Assembly (NCBI RefSeq): GCF_016918565.1
Contig: NZ_JAFFQD010000005.1
Span: 1 to 64,000 of the forward strand
Direction: 5' to 3'
Origin: Desulfogranum marinum
GTDB lineage: Bacteria; Desulfobacterota; Desulfobulbia; Desulfobulbales; Desulfobulbaceae
DNA length: 64,000 bases
Shown one piece after another: positions 53,785 to 62,892 of this stretch. Every line of letters begins with the position of its first letter. Positions within the stretch are counted from its first letter, which is position 1. The notes beneath the pieces were generated by a model that was given only the letters and a program-made list of their open reading frames with translations, had not been told where the DNA came from and made no database searches. The position numbers and the translations under genes were made by a program.

Positions 53785-55227
53785 ATGGTGAGTGAAATTC
53801 CATATTCTTTTTTGAAGCGGTGTGCCAGTGACATTCTCAATGGTCTGAGTGACGGGCTTTCCCATTTCTCCGGCACTAGCCGGGCGGCTGTTATTTTCGC
53901 GCTTGGGCCGGATAAGCCTTTGATGCTATGTGATCCGCAGAAACTGCTCAAGGGTCATGAGCCTGTGTTCAAGGCACTGTATCTTGATGATCAAAAATGG
54001 CGGCATGATGTTAGTGTTTCTTCTGATAAACGACGCTTTGCGGAAATACATGCGGTCAAGGATCTCGGGCTTGCTGGATTGCTTTCCAATGGAGGGTATT
54101 CCGGATCGCTCTTCTTTCAACGTTGGTTTACAGAGCATCACCCGGATCTTTGTTCCACCGGGCCGACAGAGCGCTGGCTAGAACATGCAGTCTGGCGTTT
54201 TTCCCATGATATGGCCAATGAAAAAGAACTGTACACAGGGATATCCGGGTATTTTCTAAGAGAGTACGCGACCCATGCTGTTCGGGACCATATTGTAGAT
54301 GAAATGAATAGGCTGTTGGGGTGGGACTCTCTTATCCGCATTTATCCGGTTCTGGATGCCGTTCTTAGGATTTCCGAGACACGCGAAGAAGGGTTGTGGC
54401 CTGAAGGGCAGTTACTGTTTGTTGATCCAAGTATGGTTCATTGTCTTCAGTTTTTGGTAAAATTTGAAGACAAGGAACGGCCGCAATTAGCCAATAATAA
54501 GCATGTGCGAAAATTGCTGCTTGCTGTGGATAACTCAAGCCGGCGTTTGGTAAGCGATGGTCGTTTCATTCTTGGTATCTGTGATGCAACTCTGCCGCCT
54601 TTTTCCATACGTGCCGACTTTAAAGGCAGGCATGGGTTTCTCAAGGTAAATAAGAATAAAGTGTGCAGCTTTGCTGATGGCCGATTTGGTTCAACCACCT
54701 TTCAGGCGAAGCTGGTTCAGCTTGAAGAGTTGTTGCTGGAGTCTGCTTTAGAGAAAGCTGATTGTTATTTTTTGTTTAAAATTGCAGTGAGTCTCGTGCA
54801 TCATGCTCAGCTTCGCAAGCATGGCTGCACTATAGTGCTTGATCTCAATCAGGAACCTATACACATTTCCGGGCAAAAAATTGTTCCCTCCCTGGATTTA
54901 CGTAGACCCCATACCCTGAATTTGGCAAAGTCACTGGCAAAGGTCGATGGGGCATTGCATATAGGGTCAGACCAGCATCTTCATGGTTTTGCCTGTCTTT
55001 TGGACGGGCGCTCTTTTGCTGGAGAAGATCTTGCCAGAGGTGCCCGTTATAACTCGGCTCTGCGTTTCACCGCTGAACACGCAAATATTATTGTTGTGGT
55101 TGTTTCTTCAGACCGTCCCGTGTCGGTTATTTACCAGGGTGTTGAGGAGCAGGGGACATGCAATATTGATTTTCAATCGAATTGTATTTTTCCACTTGAA
55201 CCTCTGGAAGAATGGGTGAAACACTAG
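53785..55227 (+). CDS. DAC (DisA_N) domain protein, putative diadenylate cyclase
   Basis: A 480-residue cytosolic protein. The C-terminal ~150 residues match the diadenylate cyclase (DisA_N) fold: KVDGALHIGSDQHLHGFACLLDG (the DGA motif) and, about 35 residues later, GARYNSALRFTAEHANIIVVVVSSDRPVSVIYQG. In classical cyclases the second motif is RHR(A/T); here it is RYN. The N-terminal ~330 residues have no domain I can name precisely and probably form a sensor, as in the DACN-type architectures. It might make c-di-AMP, or bind nucleotides without catalysis. The ATG at 53785 is chosen over the GTG at 53773. Confidence 0.78.
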   Translation: MVSEIPYSFLKRCASDILNGLSDGLSHFSGTSRAAVIFALGPDKPLMLCDPQKLLKGHEPVFKALYLDDQKWRHDVSVSSDKRRFAEIHAVKDLGLAGLLSNGGYSGSLFFQRWFTEHHPDLCSTGPTERWLEHAVWRFSHDMANEKELYTGISGYFLREYATHAVRDHIVDEMNRLLGWDSLIRIYPVLDAVLRISETREEGLWPEGQLLFVDPSMVHCLQFLVKFEDKERPQLANNKHVRKLLLAVDNSSRRLVSDGRFILGICDATLPPFSIRADFKGRHGFLKVNKNKVCSFADGRFGSTTFQAKLVQLEELLLESALEKADCYFLFKIAVSLVHHAQLRKHGCTIVLDLNQEPIHISGQKIVPSLDLRRPHTLNLAKSLAKVDGALHIGSDQHLHGFACLLDGRSFAGEDLARGARYNSALRFTAEHANIIVVVVSSDRPVSVIYQGVEEQGTCNIDFQSNCIFPLEPLEEWVKH

Positions 55228-55418
55228 GTTGTCTGGTGCAATTGCCTTTCTACCGGATCTTTCTGGGGCCGGCTTCTAGTTTGTTAGCTATAAAAATAAC
55301 CGGGGAGGTAAATGCAGCCCTTGACATTAACTGCATGTCTCTGAGTCGGTGCTTACCAGGTTATGTAGGAAAAAACTAGTGATTCAAGGTAACTGCTGGC
55401 TCTTCTGCCCGTTCAGGA

Positions 55419-56372
55419 TTACAAAAGGCTTACACAGTATCCGGTATAAGCGCAGAGGAGTAAAACTCCATGCCATCGTTTGGTTGTACCATCCCTGAGA
55501 AGTATTGGAATAATGATCATCGTAAAAGCAAACATAACCGGAAGATCTCGCCGCAAAAGTTCCGGCTCTATCGCAAATGGTTTGATCAGGCCTGTCACTC
55601 CCAGTACCATCAGCAGGTTGAACATATTGGAACCGATAATATTGCCGATAAGCAGCGCTGTTTCCCCTTGACGAAGAGCCGCAATACTTGCGGCAAGTTC
55701 CGGCAGGGATGTTCCAACCGCTGCCAGGGTTAAGCCTATGACCAGTTCACTGACATGAAAAAATCTGGCAACGCTGACAGCGCCTTGGATGAAAACCGTC
55801 GCTCCAAACGCTAATAAACCAAGCCCGACAAGAATGAAAAGGAAGATGGAAAGGTGCACGTACCGTAATGAGGTTTTTTGTTGTCCTTTTTTGTCCTTCG
55901 AGACGCCATTGTTATGGTTGGCGTATGTCAAGTAAGTGTAGCCTGTCAGGGTGATGATAAACATCATACCCACAATACGGGGGAAAACACCGTACCCGCT
56001 GCAGAAAATGAGGAAAATGCTGGCAGCGATGACAATCAACAGCTCTGTCCATACTTCTTTGAGGTTCATGCAGAGTGGAGCGAGAAGGGCGCAGGTTCCC
56101 ATTATGAGCCCCACATTGGCAATATTGCTGCCAATGACGTTGCCGATCATAATATCGGGGTGTCCCTGGAGCGAGGCCGTTAGGCTTATGAAAAGTTCCG
56201 GTACAGAGGTGCCGAAGGCGACCACGGTTAAGCCGATGAGGTAGGCCGGCATTTGGAGCCGTTGTGCGAGACGGGTTGCGCCGTGAACGAGAGATTCTCC
56301 CCCCGCAACGAGCATGAGCAGACCTGTGATCACTGCTGCCAGTGCGGAAAAAAGCGATGGGAATTGGTCCAT
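55419..56372 (-). CDS. Sodium/calcium exchanger (YrbG-like, CaCA family)
   Basis: A 317-residue membrane antiporter with about ten membrane segments in two inverted repeats. Each repeat holds an alpha motif: VAFGTSVPELFISLTA with IGNVIGSNIANVGLI, and AAVGTSLPELAASIAALR with IGNIIGSNMFNLLMVLG. It would exchange Na+ (perhaps with K+) for Ca2+ across the inner membrane. It is convergent with the DAC-domain gene and ends a two-gene minus-strand unit whose first gene is seven bases upstream. Confidence 0.93.
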   Translation of the reverse strand: MDQFPSLFSALAAVITGLLMLVAGGESLVHGATRLAQRLQMPAYLIGLTVVAFGTSVPELFISLTASLQGHPDIMIGNVIGSNIANVGLIMGTCALLAPLCMNLKEVWTELLIVIAASIFLIFCSGYGVFPRIVGMMFIITLTGYTYLTYANHNNGVSKDKKGQQKTSLRYVHLSIFLFILVGLGLLAFGATVFIQGAVSVARFFHVSELVIGLTLAAVGTSLPELAASIAALRQGETALLIGNIIGSNMFNLLMVLGVTGLIKPFAIEPELLRRDLPVMFAFTMIIIPILLRDGTTKRWHGVLLLCAYTGYCVSLL

Positions 56373-56378
56373 ATGAAG

Positions 56379-57104
56379 TTAATTGCAGAGATGCTGTATG
56401 TCCGGTCGCCCCTGTTGCTCAAAGGCTTGGTGGATGAGTTGTATAAGAGGTGACTTGATACTTTTAAAGGATTTAAGCGGCTTCATTGTAGGTAAAATTT
56501 TATCAACCGCTTGAGGTTGCTGGACGCGCATCTTGCGGGCTAGGCGTGCATCGCCTTCCGCCTGAGTTTCGCCGGTAGCAGCAACCGATGGCGCAATCCC
56601 ACCTGAGTCAAGGTTTCTGAAGAATCCCAGGATAGAGCTTAAGTCGTTATTTTTATAGAAAAGTTTGATTTCTTCTGTGATGGTTTCCTGTTCACTGATA
56701 AGTTTTTGCAAGGTATAATCATAGCTCTCCAGGTATTGATCGAGTTCCTTGTAGATTTGCAGGAAGAGATGGGTAAATCGTTTTCGCTTTGTTAACCCTT
56801 TGCTGTGATAACCATAGAATACCCTTTTTTTGATGGTTGGTGATTCCAGCAAGTAGGGATCAAAAAAAATGTTATCTTCAAGGCCTGTAAGTTTAAAGAA
56901 TTTTTCAATCAAATTTGGATGTTTCAGGAGGATGTAGAGCCGTATAAGATCAAGGCCGATTGTCTGTTCGAGGTGACGGAACGAGACGAGAAGCTGCTCA
57001 TTATAGGCTTTGATATCATCTTCGATTAGTTTGCGAAACCCAAAGTAGCGATCTGCAACCTCTTTTTTAAATTCCAGGGAAAGGATTTGGTCAAGTTCAT
57101 TCAT
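56379..57104 (-). CDS. Conserved-looking hypothetical protein, 241 residues
   Basis: A mostly helical cytosolic protein. The first ~165 residues (ELDQILSLEFKKEVADRYFGFRKLIEDDI, LLKHPNLIEKFFKLTG, FYGYHSKGLTKRKRFTHLF) look like a single globular domain. A basic, less ordered C-terminus follows, with KPLKSFKSIKSPLIQLIHQAFEQ. No cysteine motif, signal peptide or membrane helix is present. I do not recognise the family. It sits just upstream of the exchanger gene and is divergent from dnaG. Confidence 0.75.
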   Translation of the reverse strand: MNELDQILSLEFKKEVADRYFGFRKLIEDDIKAYNEQLLVSFRHLEQTIGLDLIRLYILLKHPNLIEKFFKLTGLEDNIFFDPYLLESPTIKKRVFYGYHSKGLTKRKRFTHLFLQIYKELDQYLESYDYTLQKLISEQETITEEIKLFYKNNDLSSILGFFRNLDSGGIAPSVAATGETQAEGDARLARKMRVQQPQAVDKILPTMKPLKSFKSIKSPLIQLIHQAFEQQGRPDIQHLCN

Positions 57105-57351
57105 GAGAGCTGGTAACGGAATTGAAAAAAAGATTCTGTGGAGCGCGTCTATTTTCTTGCCGATTGATGGTTACTTGTGCATTAAGAAATTTTTTGTCAG
57201 GCACTTTGATGCAGCTTCAAGGCCGGAACCGTAGTATCAGGTAGGCTCAACTTCTCAAAATGTGTTTAATAGATATTCATTAATTTAAAAGAAATCTACT
57301 GTGCCGTGAAGACTTTTTTCTACGGAACCAGGGAGCGTCGCTAGTTTTGCT

Positions 57352-59139
57352 ATGGTCAGTGATAGTATCAAGAGTAATATCAAGAGCTTAGTCCGAGAGT
57401 CGGCAGATATCGTTGAGGTGATCAACGAGTATGTGACTTTAAAAAAAGCCGGGACCCGGTTTGTTGGTCTTTGTCCTTTTCATTCCGAAAAGACACCTTC
57501 TTTTTCCGTCAATCCCCAAGGGCAGTTTTTTTACTGCTTTGGATGCGGTGAATCAGGTGATGTGTTTTCATTTATTATGAAATACCATCATATGGAATTT
57601 CCGGAAGCACTGAAAACTTTGGCTGATAAGTATCAGATTGCTTTGCCGGAAAAGGATATGAGCCAAGCCGATAAAAAACGGCTTCAAGAGCGTGAGGCCT
57701 TGTATACAGTTAACGAGGCGGCTGTAGATCTTTACCAACGCTGCCTCGCCGGCGGGGAGGGAGCAGCTGCCGCCAGGAAGTATCTTGAGCAGAGAGGTGT
57801 TCCTGATGCCTTTGTGGAGAAGTTCAGGCTTGGGTTTGCTCCGTCTGCGGAATCAGTCGGGTGGACTTACCAAACAGATACACTGCGAAGGCGTTCACTG
57901 TCGCACAAGGTGATTGTAAAAGCTGGGCTGGCTGTCGAGAAAGACAGAGGAGGTTTCTATGACCGGTTTCGTTCCCGGATCATGTTTCCTCTACTCGATA
58001 TGACCGGCAGAGTGGTTGCCTTTGGCGGGCGCATTATTGGCGAAGGGAAACCTAAGTATATGAATTCCCCAGAAAGTCTTGTGTTTGAAAAAAATCGACT
58101 TCTTTTCGGGTTGTACCAGCATAAAGAGGCGATCCGTAAAGCTCGAACCGCGCTGGTTGTAGAAGGGAATTTTGATCTGCTGCTGCTTGCTGTTCATGGA
58201 ATAGACAACACCGTAGCTCCTTTGGGCACATCGTTGACAAAGCACCATGTCAAAACGCTCAGGGGGTACTGCAGGGAGGTAGTTTTACTTTTTGATGCAG
58301 ATGCCGCCGGGCTGAAGGCGGCGATGCGCAGTATTCCTTTTTTTCTGGCAGAGCAGTTGGAGTGCCGTATTGCCGTCCTGCCCCAGGGGCAGGATCCTGA
58401 TAGCCTGGTAAGAGAAGAAGGGCGATCCGGAATAATAAAATACGTAGAGGCTGCCCGTCCCCTGGCAGAATTTTTCTTTGATACACTTGTTGAGCGGCAC
58501 GGGCTGACCCTCAGCGGGAAAGGGAGAATTATTCAAGAGTTGAAACCCGTACTGGAAGAAGCTGCAGATGTCTCGCAGAAAGCGCTTATGGTTGCCCATT
58601 TCAGCGAGAAACTGGGTCTTGACCCTGGCCAGTTTATTAGTGGAAAGACCAAGGAGAGGACTGTTGTGCAAACGGTTTCCGCAAAAGGAGGGCTTCTCGA
58701 CCTGCCCCGCCAAGAACGTCAGTTGATAGAGTTCGCTATTCTTTATCCGGAATACCTGAAACAACTGCAGGAGGCAGGCATGGGAAAAGTAGTGAAAGGA
58801 GATATCTCCCAGCGTATTGTGGTTTTGCTACAGAGACTGCAGGAAGAGGGGAGCCATTCTCCTGAGCAGTTGCTGACACTGTTGGTCGAAGGGGAGGAGC
58901 GCCAATATGTTGCTGAATTGCTTATGGAGGGGGGTAGCGCCGGCAACGAAATGAATAATGAGATCGTGCAAGGCATGCTGCATGAGTTGGTACGATGGCT
59001 TAAAACTACTTCTGATCAGGAGGAGGGCCTTCGCCTTCAAGAACAAATCAAGGAAGCTGAGCAAAAAGGCGATATGGGATTATTGATGGAGCTTTTACAA
59101 AAAAAGATGATTGCTGAGAAAAAAAGGACGGGGTACTGA
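57352..59139 (+). CDS. dnaG: DNA primase
   Basis: A 595-residue replication primase. The CHC2 zinc ribbon uses C41, H44, C62 and C65 (CPFHSEKTPSF and FYCFGCGESGDVFSF). The RNA-polymerase core has YDRFRSRIMFPLLDMTGRVVAFGGR and the TOPRIM motifs VVEGNFDLLLL and LFDADAAGLKAA. A helical C-terminal domain for helicase binding follows. GGGAGC lies well upstream of the ATG, so the start is a little uncertain. It is followed after 234 bases by rpoD. Confidence 0.96.
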   Translation: MVSDSIKSNIKSLVRESADIVEVINEYVTLKKAGTRFVGLCPFHSEKTPSFSVNPQGQFFYCFGCGESGDVFSFIMKYHHMEFPEALKTLADKYQIALPEKDMSQADKKRLQEREALYTVNEAAVDLYQRCLAGGEGAAAARKYLEQRGVPDAFVEKFRLGFAPSAESVGWTYQTDTLRRRSLSHKVIVKAGLAVEKDRGGFYDRFRSRIMFPLLDMTGRVVAFGGRIIGEGKPKYMNSPESLVFEKNRLLFGLYQHKEAIRKARTALVVEGNFDLLLLAVHGIDNTVAPLGTSLTKHHVKTLRGYCREVVLLFDADAAGLKAAMRSIPFFLAEQLECRIAVLPQGQDPDSLVREEGRSGIIKYVEAARPLAEFFFDTLVERHGLTLSGKGRIIQELKPVLEEAADVSQKALMVAHFSEKLGLDPGQFISGKTKERTVVQTVSAKGGLLDLPRQERQLIEFAILYPEYLKQLQEAGMGKVVKGDISQRIVVLLQRLQEEGSHSPEQLLTLLVEGEERQYVAELLMEGGSAGNEMNNEIVQGMLHELVRWLKTTSDQEEGLRLQEQIKEAEQKGDMGLLMELLQKKMIAEKKRTGY

Positions 59140-59373
59140 TATAACCTGTTGAAAAAATGTGAAAATCTGGTAGCTTACAAAATTGTATTTATTGCAAGGT
59201 TGAATTGGGAAGAAGTAATCTTTTTCGGATAACGTTGTCTAATCAGGTAGTTGTGGGTTCGTGAAGATGCATGTTTCTATCTGGTTGATGTTGCATTTTT
59301 TTATTGCTTTCTCAAAGGTTGCGTGGTCAAGGCTTCTTTTTCATAACTTGGATTGTTATCTTGGGGTGAGGTA

Positions 59374-60942
59374 ATGGAGAGTACGCATGTGAGTAGTGAA
59401 GAAGATTTAGCAAAGGGTAGTCTTAATGCTAAAGATGAGCAAAAAGCGGTTAAAAAAGTAGTGAAAGATAGGCGAAAACGCGTGGACAGACGTTCCGGCG
59501 GAGACCGACGGAGTTCTGACCGGCGTGGCGAGGGGACGAGTATTGACCCTATGAATATTTACCTTCGTGAGATGGGGAGTCAGCGTCTGCTGAGTCAGGC
59601 AGAGGAAATTGAACTTGCCAAAATGGTGGAGGAAGGTGAATCGAAAATTCAGTACGCTGTTTTGCGCCTGACTCTTGGCATTACCGCACTCAATGATATC
59701 GCTGAAAATATTCTGCGCGGCAGTCTACGAATAAACACGGTTATCAGGGGCGTGTCTGAGAATGATCCGGACAGGCTGAAAGAAATTCGCAATTCATTTC
59801 TTGACCAGGTTGAAGTGGCCAATGAAATAGATGGGAGGCGAAGGGAGCTGTTTGTTCAACTGAAAAATAATGCAAACGGTGCAGAAGCAGAACAGCAGAT
59901 ATTGGCAGATATCATCCAGGCAGGATGGAATATATCCAACCTTTTTCGCGAGTATCGCCTGTGCTCAAAAGGGTTACTCTCCGTCGCTGATGCCGTGAAG
60001 GAGTTAAGTGGCAAATTCAACCGAGTGCGGGTGGTCGCGCAGCAACGTGAGCTACTTGCTGCCAGAAGGGAAGTCTCACAGTCCGGGAGTAACGTCGAAG
60101 TTTCTCCGGCGGAAATCGAGCGACGAGTCACCTTGGAGCTTGCGGAGACTATCGGCGTAAGCTGGGCAGCTTTTACAGAGGTGCAGCAAGATATTGAGCT
60201 TGGTAGAGAGATTGCGAAGCAAGCCAAGGAGGCACTGGTTCGGGGTAATTTACGACTGGTTATCTCCGTATCTAAAAAATTCCTCAATCGTGGCATGCAG
60301 CTTCCCGATCTTATTCAGGAAGGCAATATAGGGCTTATGAAGGCGGTTGAGAAATATGACTACAAGCGTGGGTATAAATTTTCCACCTATGCTACGTGGT
60401 GGATCAGGCAGTCTGTAACTCGGGGCATCGCAGATCAGGGGCGTACCATCCGCTTGCCTGTTCATATGATCGAAACCATCAACCGGATGCTACGTTTTTC
60501 CAAAGATTTTCAGCGGCTGGAAAGCCGTGAGCCGACTCCGGAAGAAATGGCGGAACAATTAGGTACTGATGTCGATAAGGTCAACGTGGCTTTAAAAACA
60601 GCAAAAGACGCCATTTCCCTCGATGCGCCGGTGAATGATGAAGAGGATGCCATGCTCAGTGATTTCATTGAGGATCATGCTCATCCCGATCCGCAGGAAA
60701 ATTCCATCACCGAGAGCCTGAAACGTTGCCTCTGTACAGTCATGGGATCGTTGACCCCCCGCGAGGAAAAAGTTCTACGAATGCGATATGGGATAGAGAT
60801 AGGGTGTGATCATACGCTGGAGGAGGTCGGACAGTGTTTTTCCGTCACCAGAGAACGCATAAGGCAGATTGAGGCGCAAGCCATAAAAAAACTTCGTCAC
60901 CCGTCACGAAGTGGCGATTTGCAGGCCTTTATGAGCGATTAA
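59374..60942 (+). CDS. rpoD: Primary sigma factor RpoD (sigma-70)
   Basis: A 522-residue primary sigma factor. Region 1.2 begins near residue 60 (DPMNIYLREMGSQRLLSQAEE). Regions 2.1-2.4 (RGNLRLVISVSKKF, LIQEGNIGLMKAVEKYDYKRGYKFSTYATWWIRQ), 3 and 4 (LTPREEKVLRMRYGI, TLEEVGQCFSVTRERIRQIEAQAIKKLRHP) are all present. The usual acidic region 1.1 is absent; the first 60 residues are short, charged and contain a DRRKRVDRRSGGDRRSSDRR segment. I chose the ATG at 59374 with GGGG eight bases upstream over the TTG at 59353. Confidence 0.96.
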   Translation: MESTHVSSEEDLAKGSLNAKDEQKAVKKVVKDRRKRVDRRSGGDRRSSDRRGEGTSIDPMNIYLREMGSQRLLSQAEEIELAKMVEEGESKIQYAVLRLTLGITALNDIAENILRGSLRINTVIRGVSENDPDRLKEIRNSFLDQVEVANEIDGRRRELFVQLKNNANGAEAEQQILADIIQAGWNISNLFREYRLCSKGLLSVADAVKELSGKFNRVRVVAQQRELLAARREVSQSGSNVEVSPAEIERRVTLELAETIGVSWAAFTEVQQDIELGREIAKQAKEALVRGNLRLVISVSKKFLNRGMQLPDLIQEGNIGLMKAVEKYDYKRGYKFSTYATWWIRQSVTRGIADQGRTIRLPVHMIETINRMLRFSKDFQRLESREPTPEEMAEQLGTDVDKVNVALKTAKDAISLDAPVNDEEDAMLSDFIEDHAHPDPQENSITESLKRCLCTVMGSLTPREEKVLRMRYGIEIGCDHTLEEVGQCFSVTRERIRQIEAQAIKKLRHPSRSGDLQAFMSD

Positions 60943-60946
60943 ACGC

Positions 60947-62065
60947 GTGGCGGAGATTTGCCCGCTCGCCCAGGAATGGTTGACGCTTGGCTTTATACCC
61001 GGCCTTGGGTGCGCGCTCACCAATAAACTTATTCAATATTTTGGATCACCTGTTGAGGTTTTGCAGGCCGGCGATAAGTTACAGCAGGTTGCAGGGGTGG
61101 GACCTGAAATTTGTCGTCGACTCACTGATACTTCCTGCGTTGATGCTGCCAAAAAACGGGCAGCTGCCGAGTTACACCTTCTGACTCAAAAAAATATTTC
61201 TCTCTTCTCCCTCCAGTGCAGCAATTATCCTGCATCGCTTCGTACTATTCAAGAGCCGCCATTGCTGTTGTATTGCAAAGGAGATCTTTCTATTTTTAAA
61301 GAACCTGCGGTTGCCATAGTAGGGTCTCGGGCTGCCACGGAGTATGGGAAAAGGGTCAGTCTGTTATTGGCTCGAGGGCTGAGCGATCATGGAGTGACTA
61401 TTGTTTCCGGGGGGGCTTACGGTATTGATGCTGCTGCACATCAGGGTGCTCTTCAGGTTGGAGGTAAAACTGCAGCTATTCTTGGCTGTGGTATTGATGT
61501 AACGTATCCAAAATCGCATCAAAAACTGTTCGCCGAAATAGCCGAACATGGTGCACTCCTTTCTGAGTATCCGCTGGCGAGTAAACCCGAGGGATTTCGT
61601 TTTCCGGCGCGCAATAGAATTATAAGCGGCCTTGCCATCTGCGTTATAATTGTTGAAGCTACGGAAAAGTCCGGCTCGCTTATTACAGCGCGTCTGGCAC
61701 TGGATCAGGGTCGTGATGTATTTGCAGTGCCGGGCCGTATTGATTCAGTGAAAAGCAGTGGTTGTCATCGGTTGATTCAGCAAGGAGCACATCTTGTGCA
61801 GGGAGTTGACGATATCCTGGTTGAATTGCAGTTATTGGACGCTGGGAGTGGTTTCGCCAAAACTACGCAGCAAAAAAAAAGCGGAATGGAAAGTGAGGCG
61901 GAACAGGTGTTGATGTCTTTTCTTGATGTCTATCCTGTGGATATAGATACCCTGGCCAGGGTGTCAGGATTGACTACCAATGAAATTCATATGTTGCTTC
62001 TACAGCTTGAACTCAAAGGGCTGGTGCGGCAGCTCCCTGGACAGCAATACGAAAAAAATGTGTAG
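60947..62065 (+). CDS. dprA: DNA-processing protein DprA
   Basis: A 372-residue protein that loads RecA on incoming single-stranded DNA during transformation. An N-terminal SAM-like/HhH region (LGFIPGLGCALTNKLIQYFGS, AGVGPEI) precedes the Rossmann-fold core with AIVGSRAATEYGKR, SGGAYGIDAAAHQGAL, GIDVTYPKSH, FPARNRIISGLA and EKSGSLITARLALDQGRDVFAVPG. A C-terminal winged-helix domain (DIDTLARVSGLTTNEIHMLLLQLELKGLV) follows. The start is GTG, four bases after the rpoD stop codon, suggesting coupling. No competence pilus genes are adjacent. Confidence 0.93.
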   Translation: MAEICPLAQEWLTLGFIPGLGCALTNKLIQYFGSPVEVLQAGDKLQQVAGVGPEICRRLTDTSCVDAAKKRAAAELHLLTQKNISLFSLQCSNYPASLRTIQEPPLLLYCKGDLSIFKEPAVAIVGSRAATEYGKRVSLLLARGLSDHGVTIVSGGAYGIDAAAHQGALQVGGKTAAILGCGIDVTYPKSHQKLFAEIAEHGALLSEYPLASKPEGFRFPARNRIISGLAICVIIVEATEKSGSLITARLALDQGRDVFAVPGRIDSVKSSGCHRLIQQGAHLVQGVDDILVELQLLDAGSGFAKTTQQKKSGMESEAEQVLMSFLDVYPVDIDTLARVSGLTTNEIHMLLLQLELKGLVRQLPGQQYEKNV

Positions 62066-62209
62066 CCCGGATGAGAAATGCGGGGGAGCTGTCTCCGGTT
62101 GGTCGTTTTGCTTCTCATTTGATTTTATTTACGGTAGTCTGGTCCGTATTGAAGAGTAGCTGTCGGCACTCCACAGCTCATGGACAATTTTATTTTATAG
62201 GAATCTGTA

Positions 62210-62881
62210 ATGCGATCAACAATGATAGCCCCCTCTATTCTTTCGGCTGATTTTACAAGGCTTGGCGATGAGATAAAGGCGGTTGAACAGGCCGGTGCTG
62301 ATGTCATTCACGTTGATGTAATGGATGGTCATTTTGTGCCAAATATCACCATGGGACCGATGGTGGTAAAAGCTGTTCGGAAAGTAACCAGTCTGCCAAT
62401 AGATGTACACCTCATGATAAGTAATCCTGATCAGTATATACAGCCATTCAGCGATGCGGGAGCAGATTGGATAACCGTTCATGTGGAGGCTTGCACGCAT
62501 TTACATCGAACTATTGCTGCAATTAAAGCGTTAGGGAAGAAGGCTGGGGCGGTGCTCAACCCCGCAACCTCTTTGACCACCTTGGAGTATGTTTTGGAGG
62601 AGGTTGACTTGGTGATGCTGATGAGTGTAAACCCAGGATTTGGCGGCCAATCATTTATCGAATCCAGTCTTGGGAAGATCTCCGCTCTGCGAGCTGCTCT
62701 TGATAAAGTGAATTCAGGTGCCGGAATCGAAGTTGATGGTGGGGTCAGCCCTGCTACTATAGAGCGGGTAGCAGCGGCAGGGGCAAATATTTTTGTTGCC
62801 GGTTCTGCTGTTTACGGCAAAGAGAACTACGCTGCTGTTATAGATGAGTTGCGACTTCTGGCAACCTCTCACGATAATTAA
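62210..62881 (+). CDS. rpe: Ribulose-phosphate 3-epimerase
   Basis: A 223-residue TIM-barrel enzyme interconverting ribulose-5-phosphate and xylulose-5-phosphate. Typical segments are [64 protein letters not shown] and [23 protein letters not shown] precedes the ATG. The pgi gene begins 11 bases after the stop, so the two probably form an operon of sugar-phosphate metabolism. Confidence 0.96.
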   Translation: MRSTMIAPSILSADFTRLGDEIKAVEQAGADVIHVDVMDGHFVPNITMGPMVVKAVRKVTSLPIDVHLMISNPDQYIQPFSDAGADWITVHVEACTHLHRTIAAIKALGKKAGAVLNPATSLTTLEYVLEEVDLVMLMSVNPGFGGQSFIESSLGKISALRAALDKVNSGAGIEVDGGVSPATIERVAAAGANIFVAGSAVYGKENYAAVIDELRLLATSHDN

Positions 62882-62892
62882 AGGGGGGAGAA

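Noticed and set aside
57352-60942. Classical rpsU-dnaG-rpoD operon
   Set aside because: rpsU is not upstream of dnaG here; it is about 18 kb away on the other strand, so only dnaG-rpoD can be claimed.
61870-61880. A9 run in dprA as a switching site
   Set aside because: It lies in a lysine-rich linker before the C-terminal domain and such A runs are common in this genome's Lys codons.
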